Part shown: piece by piece, positions 30,240 through 42,027 of the stretch | Numbering within the stretch: position 1 is the first letter of the stretch | Layout: the number at the start of each line of letters is the position of its first letter | Origin: Siphonodentalium dalli | Lineage: Eukaryota > Mollusca > Scaphopoda > Gadilida > Siphonodentaliidae | Direction: 5' to 3' | Assembly (NCBI GenBank): GCA_032622095.1 | Contig: CP136062.1 | Coordinates: 133,317,282 to 133,381,281 of the forward strand | DNA length: 64,000 bases | Position numbers and translations under genes: made by a program | The notes under the pieces: model-generated | The model's database searches: none | Told to the model about the DNA's origin: nothing | What the model saw: the letters and a program-made list of their open reading frames with translations, nothing else

Positions 30240-31060
30240 ATAAAGCTATCACCCGGAAACCAAAATTATCGTCAGATTGTAAGACATCAAGGGCCATAAC
30301 TCCAGTTAAAATAGGCGGACGGAGAAATTCTGTATTTTCATATGAGTAATCCATATACCAAATTTGAAAATAACCAGGTAACTATAAGACTAAAGTTATA
30401 CCACCAGAAACCAAAATAATCAGAAAATTCTAAGTCGACAAGGGACATAACTCCGGAGATGAAGCACGGCAAAAATGGGCTAAAGGAATCCAAATTCGAA
30501 CTTGATCTGTATTTTCAGGTGGCTAATCCACACTTTTAAAACAGTCAGGCAACTAAAACTAAAGTATGAACTGAGTAGACTGAAATTTGGTATGTAAGTT
30601 TACTTGCCCAATATAGAGGTCAATTCGAAACTAAAGTTAACAACCGGAAACCAAAATAATTGGCAAATTCTAGGTCGACAAGGACCATAACTCCGGCAAA
30701 AAATGGCCGGCGGAACCCAAATTCGAATTGACCTCTATATTGGGCAAGTAAACTTACATACCAAATTTCAGTCTACTCAGTTCATACTTACTAAATTTGT
30801 CATCCGGAAACGAAAATTGAGCACAAATCCAAACAAAAGGGCCGTAACTCTGGTGAAAATTGGCGGTCGGTACCCGAATTAGAACTTGACCTGTATTTTG
30901 TTCTAGTAAACGCGCATATCAAATACGATTCAATTCAGTTAAGACTTACTAAAGTTATCATCCGGAAAGAAAAAAGCGAACGTACAAACGGAGGGACAGA
31001 CAGACGGACGAACCAATAACATAATACGTTCCGTTTTTTTTAAACGGGCATAAAAAAAAG
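30240..31060 (+). repeat. Dispersed repeat with four variant modules of the 'agggccataactcc' type
   Basis: Modules with a ccggaaaccaaaat lead, an aagg.cataactcc core and an accaaattt or equivalent tail recur around 30290, 30440, 30678 and 30838. The last runs into ggacagacagacggacga and an A/T tail. Such modules are familiar from molluscan and other marine invertebrate repeats, but the class is unknown. No gene was seen. Confidence 0.55.
30562..30789. repeat. Perfect 68-bp inverted repeat with a 92-base loop
   Basis: Bases 30562-30629 are exactly complementary to 30722-30789 (arm starts aagtatgaactgagtagact). The loop contains part of a dispersed repeat module. Transcripts would fold into a long perfect stem. 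Confidence 0.9.
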
Positions 31061-31382
31061 TTAGAAGATACTTTAAGGAAGAAAATGAATGGGTTGAAGT
31101 GGAGTCCTGTGGTGTTGCAAAGGTCGACCATTATCTTCTGAACAATATAAGATTGCGTCGTGAAAACGTGCGATTTTTAAATTTACAGCCAAGTGCATCT
31201 ACATAGCATTACAATAGTAACACACATTATACAAGTTACACGTACGTGAGGCTAAACATGGTGTTAAATCGCAGAGTTCATCAGAAATACAAGTCTAGAT
31301 CTCATCCCATTCTGTATATGTGTGTGTGTATATACAGACATTAGAATCAGCTTTCATCCGTCGCAATTATATATCCCCTATA

Positions 31383-32773
31383 AGGGTCTATTCTCATTGC
31401 ACACGCGCGTGCGATTAATCGCAGCGTTTTTTAAGGTCGAGCGGCTCTATATGTGCGTTCGATTGCATTCCTTCCTCCCACTGTTAAAAGTTCCCCCAAT
31501 AGGGGTGGGGGTCTGACGAACACATTCATACACAGGGCTAGGGTAGGTTGGAGGACGATAAAGTACTTTTGGTTGTGGGTGACCACATATATATATGCTG
31601 ACACATTAACTTTAATTTTCCTCAGTTAGATTTACTCAGGTATAAGTTGAGTATAACGAGCCATGCCATCAAAATGACATAAGTTTTGAGGACACAATTT
31701 ATATCTAGCTAATTATAATTAGAAATAGAGGGTTCAATTCCATGTAGTTGGGCATAAATATGCATATTTTATTCCAGCTTGAAACGTATATAACACTATA
31801 TAGTACGATCACAACCCAGGAGTTTTATGTATATAATTGTTATTATCACTCAAGATTATCAAAAGTGTACGACTCAAGTGGTTGAATTAGATCTTTCAAA
31901 ATTTTACTTTATAGTTAGCTAGGTCTGACAAAAATCGTCTTTCTAAATAAAGCTCATTTAAAACAGTTGTACTCAAACATATGATATCCAGTAAAAATTA
32001 TGGGGAAAGAGGGGATGAGACCCCAATTTGTTGGAGGAAAAACAAATAGATTTGCATGTAGGGAGGATGGTAGACCCATGGTTGGGAGGGATTTTTATGT
32101 TCAACCCTGTGTATATATGAACGTTTTTTTCAGACCCCCTCCCCCATCATGGAGTGCTCATTTTGTATAGCCGCTGGCAACAGTGACAACGCGGCACTAG
32201 AATTGACGAACCACCATTCAAATAGCATAAGTGATTCGACCTTAAGAGTCACACACGCATCGTTTCAGGTCTCATTTTGTCGCCAGGACGCTGTTCGCAT
32301 GAGCGATTTATTTCAATTTGATCGTCATCGGCAGCTTATCATCAGTGACCGCACATGCTAAACGGCACATTACTATCAATCTATATATATTCACAATCTT
32401 GGGTACAGTTTTGCGCGGGACTGACAGGTAATATAATGCGATTGAATTCTACAAAAATCACCACTGATGCTAGCTATACGTTGGAAACTTCTTTCCAAGC
32501 CATTTCCTTTACGTACTTCATTTATTATTTTATCGCCCATCAGTTATGAGAATGACTGTACCCGGATAGTATAATTATGTGACCGAGTGAACCATGCCAT
32601 TCTCTGTAACGGCTATCTCGATGACGAGGTTGATTGCATAAGATGATTGGTCACGAATAGGACGTGGTTGTTTGAGAAAGGTAATTGATCACGAATCGCT
32701 CTGCGTTATGTCAACACGCACCTTAAAAACGCTGCGATTAATCGCACGCGCGTGAGCAATGAGAATAGACCCT
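31383..32773. mobile_element. Non-autonomous TA-inserting element (1,391 bp)
   Basis: Inverted ends agggtctattctcattgc at 31383 and 32773, about 53 bp long (through gcgattaatcgcagcg), bordered by TA on both sides (31381-31382 and 32774-32775). No transposase frame is evident inside; the open frames present are unrecognised. Confidence 0.75.
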
Positions 32774-32775
32774 TA

Positions 32776-33303
32776 GTTGGACGTGCCTTTTGAAGTTATA
32801 ATTATGTCCAACGTGATCGACAACCCCTGGTGGCAGTTTCAGTTCAACAAATTTACAGAAAGTAGGAACTGTCGGACTCGTGGTATAAAACTGCTAATTT
32901 CAGAATAAATACAAGTTCGAAAATAAAAATATCAGAACAATTTTAGCCTCTTTTGATGTGTGGTGTGAAATACTCAACGCAGATGCTGTGCCAGGCATGA
33001 GTCCAGGAGATATCGGTCGACCTTCGCAGGACTCAACTACACTCCGATCATTGTCATCCTTAATGATCGACTCCGATGTTAACAAGAACAAATTGGCCGC
33101 TGAGACTCCAGACAACATAGTGCCCATCATGGTGGCCATTTTGCTTGATATGCACCAGGTATCTTTGGTCGCCATTAACGTCTTTAGTTGAGAGGCAACA
33201 GTCAAATGGAAAGCTAGCACATTCGAACCCCTACACATATGCCTTCTTGTTTATCTCGCAAGATGACACTCAAATCCCATATGTAGAAGATTAATAATAC
33301 AAT
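32776..33303. other. Stretch with two unrecognised overlapping frames
   Basis: Frames of 112 residues (33238-32900, minus) and 77 residues (32958-33191, plus) overlap. Neither resembles a known family and neither has a supporting splice or poly(A) context. Near 33130 a catcatggtggccatttt motif links to dispersed repeats at 12.3 and 40.7 kb. Not called as genes. Confidence 0.3.
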
Positions 33304-33305
33304 AA

Positions 33306-33352
33306 AACCATATAGTCAGAAATGGTAACGCCCACAAGATAATATTATTATA
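33306..33352 (+). repeat. Copy of a dispersed motif of about 45 bp
   Basis: The motif accatagtcagaaatggtaa followed by cgccaccaagatcataatat is found near 12583-12640, here, at 37566-37612 (inverted) and at 41851-41905. Confidence 0.7.
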
Positions 33353-34140
33353 TACTAGTAGGCATATAATTATATAATATAAAATATATTGGTTTCATGA
33401 ATGCCGAAATTCCGAAAAATAACTAATCCTTCAAATTATTACAACTACGGCTTATCACTGCATGAAGGTTTTTCATTCATCACACCAGAAAGCCTCTCAA
33501 TGCAGACAACAAATATACTGATCGGATTAAATACTCCCCCAATACTTCGCAATACGACAGTTAGTCTACTTTCCACCTGAGATATACTTCATCAGCAATG
33601 TTAGCTGTTATATGATGCATTGTGTTCCCGGAATAAAATATTCAAGAGTGGCCCAGCCATTGTTTACACCTAAAGATCGAAAACAATTAACGCGGTCATA
33701 AAAGTTACATACTGCAACAATGAGACATTCGCGAAGATACATCCGCGAAAACATACATCCTGCAAAAAAGTTTAACCGGTACGCAATACAGCGAGTACGT
33801 TATTGATATAGTTACCCCATACCTACTATTTTTTTTTTTATAAATTGTATTCGTCAAAAATAACATAAGTAACGAATATAGAACAGAAAACAGTTCACAA
33901 AAATACAGTGCAATACAATACATTTATTATTATATGTTATATATGTTATAAATTAGAACTCGGTCAGATACCAAGTTTGTCAGGCTGAAAAGTCTCATTC
34001 GAGATCATTGAATACAGATCCGAATGTAAAATCCCGACTCCCCACCCCTATTTATTACGCCACCTGTGGTGTTTCTAGCTTCTGTGAGTTTGATATTGTG
34101 TGGTGTACAGGGCGAATGGTATTCTTGGAGATTTTGTGTA
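33353..34140. other. Non-coding stretch with a segmental copy
   Basis: Bases 33955-34055 (gaactcggtcagataccaag onwards) recur at 39415-39520. The rest is AT-rich with no gene seen. Confidence 0.5.
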
Positions 34141-34600
34141 CCTTACTCAATCGTACCGATAGAATCACGTAGATGCCGAAATTGTAACGTTAACGCCACC
34201 GGTGTATAATATGTTTATGAAAATATGATAAATCGTATCGATAGAGTCAGGACAGGCTGAAATTGTAAACTTAAAGTCACCGGTGTAATAATATGTTGTT
34301 GAAAATATAAATAATTTGATAGACTGAAAATAATATATAACCCATTGGGAGCCCCTGATGTATTCTTGTTTGTACCTTACTCAATCGTACCGATAGAATC
34401 ACGTAGATGCTTAAATTGTAAAGTTAACGCCACCGGTGTATAATACGTTTTTGAAAATGTGTTAAATCGTATCGATAGAGTCAGGACAGGCTGAAATTGT
34501 AAATTTAAAGTCACTTGTTGTTGAAAATATAAATAATCTGATAGACTGAAAATAATGTGTATCCCATTGAGAACCCCTGGTTTAGTGAAGTGCATTGTGG
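34141..34600. repeat. Tandem duplication with 234-bp period and 82-bp inner period
   Basis: The stretch ccttactcaatcgtaccgat at 34141 recurs at 34375. Within each unit, cgtaccgatagaatca and cgtatcgatagagtca head two related sub-units 82 bases apart, each followed by a caccggtgta motif. Confidence 0.8.
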
Positions 34601-34854
34601 GAAGTTTAATTGTGATTCTCCTACATCTTTATTTTCTGGAATTATCACCAAGATTTCTCCACTCTATTCTGTTAAAATGTACCCTGATCGGTCACATTAT
34701 TTTGATAATTCTATCTAAATACATCTTAGCTACTATTCGGATCTGCTGTCCCGGTCGAAGAATGTTTAGTTTGACCAAAACGGCTATTGACAAAAGTTTG
34801 TTTACAAAAATTGAGCATACTCAATGACCCGTAGGCCGTACACGCTGTAAATTT

Positions 34855-35110
34855 GTTATCGAAAACAAATTCAATTTCTTCCATCTAAAACATAATTACG
34901 CGCTGAACTCTGTCATTTTAAGAATATAGTAGTATTATACACATACACACCAAGTTTCAGCTCAAAATTTTGAAAAATGACAGTTTTATAGACATAAATC
35001 GATTTTAATGGCAAATTATCCCATGTTAAATTTTATCATCGAAAAAAAAAAATTCATTTCTTCGATCTAGGAAATAATTACGTGCTGTACCCTGTCATAT
35101 TTGACCGGTT
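34855..35110. repeat. Degenerate tandem pair (period about 180 bp)
   Basis: Segments around aattcatttcttcgatct and ataattacgtgctgnaccctgtcat appear near 34860-34920 and 35040-35100. Confidence 0.55.
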
Positions 35111-35119
35111 CTACCTGAT

Positions 35120-35880
35120 AATTGTGTGACAGTACAGTCGCGTTACTTTATACGTCAACATTGGTCATTATCACTCGACAAATTTATTTCGGTCTATCGT
35201 ATCAACCCCTATTTCCCCCGCGTAGCCTGACTAAGTGTCTTTATCGCTCAACTAATTTGTATCGTTTCATCGGTATGAATTCCATATCCAATTATCCACA
35301 TATAACCAACCCAACCTCTAATCCCGGTCCAATTTATTTATTTCTTTCATCGGTATATAGTCATGTTACGTAATATTTTATCTCGTGATACTTGTACTTA
35401 TATGTCTATGGTATTACTATAGTATGCCGTATATGTATATCAATTGCTATTCCTTTCTATATAATCCTGGTGCCAACTATAGAGATAATTTCAGACCCCC
35501 CCCCCAATTTTATATAATTGCTGCTTTAGTACAGTCGATCACGATGCATTACATGGCAACATCGATCCACTAATTTATGTCAGTTCATCAACTTCATCGG
35601 TACAAACCCCTTTTTTCTCCGAGTCCATATAACCAACCCAACATCTTATAGAACTCCATAAATGACTATTCTGGCACTATATAGAGATGACTAAGATTCT
35701 GACACCCCCCTATTTTATAGCCTTGTTGCAACAGTAGAGTTGATATGCATAATATCATTAATATGTCAACATTGGTCGTTATTGCTCTACAAATTTATAT
35801 CGGTTCAACCCTTAGTTCCCTGTATCGCCCACCCCTCCCTCAATTTATTTTTTCATTTGTATTATAGTCTCGTCACATAC
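35120..35880. repeat. Three degenerate direct copies of a unit of about 200-400 bp
   Basis: Around 35130, 35530 and 35725 the order is acagtcg or equivalent, a gtcaacattgg-like motif, a caaatttat..cggt motif and an aaccaacccaac or equivalent motif. No gene was seen. Confidence 0.4.
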
Positions 35881-36118
35881 ACATTTTATCTTTTGTAACT
35901 TTTGCTTCAACGCGTCGAGATCCGCTGCAGACAATACAAAACTGACAACATTTTGAAATGTAAGCAGGCTTCAAACTCATCTTATCCAAGAAAAACTCTG
36001 GTTACATAAAAAAATTGTGTATAAGGTGTACGCGCATTTGTTGCGTTAAAAACCAAAGGTCCCAAGTCAAGGTCCAAATCCCTAACACACTGATGTGAGG
36101 TTTAACTCCATCTACATA

Positions 36119-36597
36119 CAGTAATGTCCAAAGTAATTCATCACTTAACCACAGCAAAATTGTGTGTATTTTTTCATGATTCTAAATCCTGAAAAATTAC
36201 CTATAATTATGCTGTGGTTAAAGGGTCAATTACTTTGGGCATTACTGTAACCAATATAAGGATTTGAGGTTTAATGATAACTCAATCATCATACAGTAAT
36301 GTTCAAAGCAATTGATCACTTAACCACAGCAGAATAATGGGTAATTTGAGGATTGTAAATGCTGAAAAAATACATAATTCTGCTGTGGTTAAGTGGTCAA
36401 TTACTTTGGGCATTACTATAACCAATATAAGGATTTGAGGTTTAATGATAACTCAATCCTCATACAGTAATGTCCAAAGTAATTGACCACTTGACCACAG
36501 CAAAATTATTGGTAAATTTTCAGGATTTCAAATCCTGAAAAATTACCAATAATTCTGATGTGGTTAAGTGGTCAATTACTTTGGGTATTACTGTAAC
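36119..36597. mobile_element. Tandem array of three Tc1/mariner-like hairpin MITEs with shared spacers
   Basis: Hairpins with ends cagtaatgtccaaagtaatt and complement, flanked by TA, start near 36119, 36293 and 36466. Period is about 173 bp. Each is separated by the same spacer (accaatataaggatttgagg). The subterminal cttaaccacagcagaat matches the MITE at the centre of the 8.5-kb palindrome. Confidence 0.85.
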
Positions 36598-37565
36598 CAA
36601 TACAAGGATGTGAGGTTTAATGAGAACTCCATCCATATAACTAATAATTATGTGTGAAAATTAAAACAAAACAAAATAAATTCCATGATGGCGTCCAATA
36701 TGGACTGCCTAACTCTGCTCCAAAACATGTATATTCAATATATGGATGTTTATTGGGGGAAACCGATTATTTCAATGATATTTTCATTAACTGGAATCAA
36801 AACCCGACTTACGGGAGCGTGCGACTGTATCTTAAGCATATGTGCCTATTTAATGAGCCAACAATTGGAATCCCAACAGAGAAGATTGGCGTGGGACCCT
36901 TGCGCGATCTGTCCATCGAAAACTATTTAGACATATCAAGACACGTATAAGACCCAATAAGTTAATATACAGAATAGATACATCTATTGCCTGAGTGACA
37001 AATATTTATATTTGTTACAATGAGGTCAAATAGTTGCGAAGCCAGCACCACAATTCTTTCCCTCCATAGTAAATCTTAAAACAACTTCTAAAGAATTAAT
37101 AATTCACCTTATATTTGGTATGAAGCGTCCTTGGTTAACTGGAGTTCAGATTTGTTAACATCACGTCACCAAGGTAATTACTTGCGAAGCCACAGCCACA
37201 ACTATTTCCCTCCAAAGTAATTCTCAAAACAACTTCTTAAGAACAATTGACCAGGTCAGTCGCGCAATTATTGGAAGAGCCACGGTCAATCATTTTTTTT
37301 TAAACCAAATGTTACATTTAAATTATTGCTTTATTTAACCAAAACAAAAATGAGAAAATTAACTTTTACTACTTGCTAAATTTTATCTTTTAATTATTTC
37401 ATTTAAATTTTAGTATTTACAGTATACTATGTCCAAGTCTTTATAATCTGTTGAGTGACCCCACAGTCGTTTACTTTGTTAGTAATAATTTGAAGGATTA
37501 CTTGTTTAAACGCAATTGTTATCAAAATATTTTATGTATTTTTTATAATTTCTATTTATATGTAA
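36598..37565. other. Non-coding stretch with one unrecognised open region
   Basis: Two overlapping plus-strand frames (36654-36950 and 36685-36930) are open over the same bases; neither is recognised. Beyond 37000 the sequence is AT-rich with a repeated tgcgaagcca motif (near 37036 and 37183). No gene is called. Confidence 0.3.
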
Positions 37566-37615
37566 TACCATAATCTTGGTGGCGTTACCATTTCTGACTA
37601 TGGTTTTCTTGTCCG

Positions 37616-40112
37616 TGTATGTTGGTGTGGGTGCAGACCCCCGTGCTGTACGCTGTCCGATCTGGTGCGGACATTATTGGCTGATATAGGCCTACACGCC
37701 TCTGTCGGCGTGTGTGTGCGTGTCACGCGGCACACGTGTTAAAGAACGCTACTGCATGGAGTCACCACTGGAGTTACTCGAGCTACCTGGAACTCCGCAT
37801 AAGCTTCAGTAAATTGAAGGCGTCGGAATAATATGTATCTATAGCAGTCAGGGATGTGGTTAGAGGGGGGGTGTGGTGTATCCACAACCCCAACCCCCCC
37901 CCCAACTTTGGTCAAAATTTTTAAGTTGGAAATTTCATTTCACACCAACAATGGGTTGAAAATGTTCTTGTCGTTTGATTTTCAATCAATTTATTGGGGG
38001 GAATTAATTGTTTTTGGACCAATATTTGCATATTTTCCTATTTTTTGTCAAAATTTTGGACTGAAATGGTCATCAGTTGGAAATTTTCCAACCTTAGGGG
38101 GGTGACAGGTTGGAAATTTCCAACACTTGGAAAGCTTGTGTCCTGGTCCTCCCCCGTGTCTAGTCAAAACTGCTACTAAATTTAAGAAAACAATATTGTC
38201 ATACATTTGGTCAACATTGTCATTGGAATTGTCATCATTTGGAAACCTAATTGGGGGGGGTGTCAGGTTTGAAATTTCCAACTCTAAGAAGACTTGAGGC
38301 TAGTCTAGATGCTAAGATTTTGCGATTTTCTTGTTCAGATTTCAAAATTTTCGAACACCGGGCCGAACCATGGTCGGCCCGGTGTGTCACTGTCCCTCCC
38401 CCGTGACCAATACAAAATTACTAATTAGTTTAACAAAACAATAGTTTAGTACATTCGGTCAAACTTGTGGACTGAAATGGTCATCAGTTGGAGAATTTTC
38501 CAACCTAAGAGGGAGTATGAGGTTTGAAATTTCCAACACTATATAGGGAAGCTTCAGTTGAGGCCAGTCTAGATGCTAGGATTTGCGATTTTCTTGTATA
38601 GTTTTCCAAATTTTCTCACACCGGGTTGAACAAACATGGACGGACACAATGTCCTGGTGTCTTACCCGTAGCCGTGTGCATTTGTCTGGAGTAGGCTACT
38701 AGATGTTAGGATTTATGAAATTCTCAGGTTAAAGTATCTGAATTTTCTTATACCGGGCATATAGAACAACATAGTTTATGAATACATATAGGATATTAGG
38801 CCTGAGGACTGATGTGCAAGGGGGTGCAAATGGAATTATGGAAAAAGTGTGTTTGGTCTGTGATTCTGCTGTGATTCTGATTCAAGGGGGGGGGGGTGCA
38901 AATGGAATTATGCAAAAAGTTGTGTTGGTGTGATTCCGACTCAAGGAGGGGGGGAGTGCAGTTGGAATTTCTCAAGGTGGACACCCCCCCAACGGAGACC
39001 CTCTAGCCACATCCCTGATAGCAGTCTATAGTAGAAGATATATATGCAACGTCAGACATTGTTGAATAATAGTTTCTTATCGAAGTTGTATCCGTTACCT
39101 GTTTACGGTCGTTCCCCTATTTTTATTTGTCGTATTATTTCAAGTAAAACGGTTTGTTGTATAATTACAGAAATTAAATTACAGCTTCTGCAAATGATAC
39201 CTGATGTCTTGATTATATTACTAATCTTGGAAAATGTCCACAGAAAAACATTTGCTGTGTTTTATTGTGGGAATAGGACATTAATCTTCTAATACAATTT
39301 CCTAAAATAACTCGCATCGTGTGAAGCCAGAAATGTGTTGTTCCGCGAAATATCCCCATAGCTCCTGTCATCTCACCAAAACATATTATATGTTATGTTA
39401 TATAAAATAAATCAGAACTCGGTCAGATATCAAGTTTGTCAGGCTGAAAAGTCTCATTCGAGATCATTGACATGATTGAATACAGATCCGAATGCAAAAT
39501 CCCGACTCCCCACCCCCAGTTGTCCATGTATGTTGGTTTGGGTGCAGACCCCCGTGCAGTACGCTGTCCGATCTGGTGCGGACATTAATGGCTGATCCGT
39601 GTAGGCCTACACGCATCGATCGGCGTGTGTGTGCGTGTCACGTGGCACATGTGTTAAAGAACGCTACTGCATGGAGTCACCACTGGAGTTACTCGAGCTA
39701 CCTGGAACTCCGCATAAGCTTCAGTAAATTGAAGGCGTCGGATAATATGTATCTATAGTAGAAGATATATATGCAACGTCAGACATTGTTGAATAATAGT
39801 TTCTTATCGAAGTTGTTTCCGTTAGCCTACCTGTTTGCGGTCGTTCCCCTATTTTTATTTGTCGTATTATTTCATGTAAAACAGTTTGTTGTATAATTAC
39901 AGAAATTAAATTACGGCTTCTGCAAATGATACCTGATGTCTTGATTATATTACTAATCTTGGAAAATGTCCACAGAAAAACATTTGCTGTTTTATATTGT
40001 GGGAATAGGACATTAATCTGCTACTACAATTTCCTAAAATAACTCGCATCGTGTGAAGCCAGAAATGTGTTGTTCCGCGAAATATCCCCATAGCTCATGT
40101 CATCTCACCAAA
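37616..40112. repeat. Tandem duplication of a unit of about 735 bp, first copy interrupted by a transposon
   Basis: The block beginning tgtatgttggtgtgggtgca at 37616 recurs from 39529 and both copies run to the catctcaccaaaaca motif (39369 and 40101). The offset drops from 1,913 to 732 bases across the inserted element, so the duplication is older than the insertion. About 100 bases between copies match 33955-34055. Confidence 0.85.
37849..39017. mobile_element. Non-autonomous hAT-like element (1,169 bp), TSD ATAGCAGT
   Basis: Ends CAGGGATGTGGTTAGAGGG and, on the other strand, CAGGGATGTGGCTAGAGGG. The 8-bp duplication ATAGCAGT is at 37841-37848 and 39018-39025. The inside has repeated ttggaaattttccaacct motifs and C/G-runs. 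No transposase was found. Confidence 0.9.
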
Positions 40113-41420
40113 ACAGCGATACTGTATACACCCGGAGGGCGTAATGACATGCTTCTATGAAAGAAGCTTGCCAATAATAAGGATCAGAATTCTCCGCTTG
40201 TGGATAAAAAATGGTTAGCTGGACACCCGCATGTGTCTTGCTTGAAACGTTCTTATTATAGTGGGATCCTTCTCCCAGGAAGTGTAGAGGATTGTTTTGG
40301 TGTGAGCAAGATGGATTAATCCGACGAAGAAACGGCAGCTGATCCAGATAGTTCTGAATGTGGAAAATCACAATCATTTCAGGTATATAGGTGATTGTTC
40401 TGAATCTTGTAAGTATTAATATGACTGTTCGATGCACATATACGATTACAGTTACGGACATGCATTCTCGGCGCTTAGTAGAGAATCGATTTCGAAATGC
40501 CACATCGCGATTATTGTGGGGTTTCGTCCTCCCAGAATACTTCTAGCTGCGCTATGCGTTTTGTTATTTTTAAATAGGAACCGATAGATGAGCTATATAC
40601 CATGTCGTCTATACATATTGATATATGATGACGACAGTAGAAATTAATATGTGAAAATATCGACGACTTTTCAATTTATGGCCACCAGTTTGGCCGCCAT
40701 CTTGGCTGTGAGTCTCAATTATCCTGCCCACTTGTAAAATTAATGGAATTCACAAAACAATAACGTCCATTGAAAGACAGACAGTAAAGAAATATCGACG
40801 TGATTCAAATTTCTGTCGTCATTTTAGCAGCCATCTTACAGTAGCCTCATTTGGAGAAACTGTTTCTTGGAGTAATTATTTCCCCCGTGCAGTATTCCCA
40901 ACTCAACTGTAAGCATGGATGGAGTTGTCATGACAATAACGCCCACTGATATGAACATGAAGGATTTTCGGTATTTTTTTTCTTCAAATTATGTCCGCCA
41001 TATTGGGCGCCATCTTGGATTTGGCGACATTTTGTTGGATGAGATATATGAAAAGTACTTCGCTTCAGTATTCACAACTCACAATTGTAAGCCTGGATGG
41101 AGTTGTGACAATAACGCTCACTGGTCTAGTTTCATAGCCCCAGTCTGCTGGTACACATACACCAGCCATATAAGATATTGGGATAGACAGATCTGATGTC
41201 GTGTTTACGCCCCAGAACGCCCCGATAGCCTTTCTGTGACAGAGTTTACGTGCTCGTCACCAGCTCACATAAAACAAGAAATAAATGTAATCAAATATCA
41301 CAATTGCGACAATAAACTGGTAATATTCCGTATAGCAGACATGATATTTCTTCTGAACACCACATCAATTGAAAGCGGTAATGTAATGTGAAAAAATAAT
41401 ATCGAAGCGTTTATATTTTT
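40113..41420. other. Non-coding stretch with a 'gccgccatcttgg' dispersed repeat
   Basis: Around 40688-41030 three degenerate modules share an atcgacg or ttcaaatt lead, gccgccatcttgg or a variant, and aacaataacg followed by ccattga or cactga. An unrecognised minus frame (40503-40105) precedes them. No gene is called. Confidence 0.4.
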
Positions 41421-42027
41421 AAAAGTATGCGAACTCAATTGGCCTCACGAAGTGACAGCGCCATATATTCCGGCACTCGTGAGGTGAACATAAACAACCC
41501 CACGTGGTCGTAAATTGAATTTGATCAATTCTGTCACGAATACCCGGTAATTTGTAAATTAAAAATTGCATAATAATAATATATCGCGAGTGGTTAGCAT
41601 TATTTTGGGCAATTAATCGCTTCTGATAACTGAAGCGGCATTTCAAAAGTTGTTGTTGAAATCTGATGATATGCATGGGGACCATCGAATCGGATTGAGT
41701 AACTTTAACCGAGAACGATACAATGTACCAACAATTTGGAAACAATGATGATAACAATACGTGTAAAACACTTTAAATACTGAATGAACTAGCTCCATTT
41801 AATGAACGAGGAGTTTTGAATTCTGAAGCTCATATATACAAGAAAACCATAGTCAGAAATGGTAACGCCACCAAGATCATAATATTAGCCATAAATATCA
41901 ATTATAATATTATAATATAAACTAGCTTTCAAATTCCATGTTGGAAATTTGGATACTTCCATATATCAAGTTTTCCCGTTTCTCGTGTTATACATTACCT
42001 TCTTCAAGCTGTCTTTTTTTATTACAC
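41421..42027. other. Non-coding stretch
   Basis: Contains the fourth copy of the dispersed motif at 41851-41905. An open frame at 41419-41757 (minus) is unrecognised. Confidence 0.35.

Noticed and set aside
32900-33238. Overlapping frames of 112 and 77 residues on opposite strands
   Set aside because: Neither strand gives recognisable motifs, and one must be a shadow of the other. Left as unassigned.
36654-36950. Two overlapping plus-strand frames
   Set aside because: Open over the same bases in two frames; no recognised domain, no splice or promoter context.
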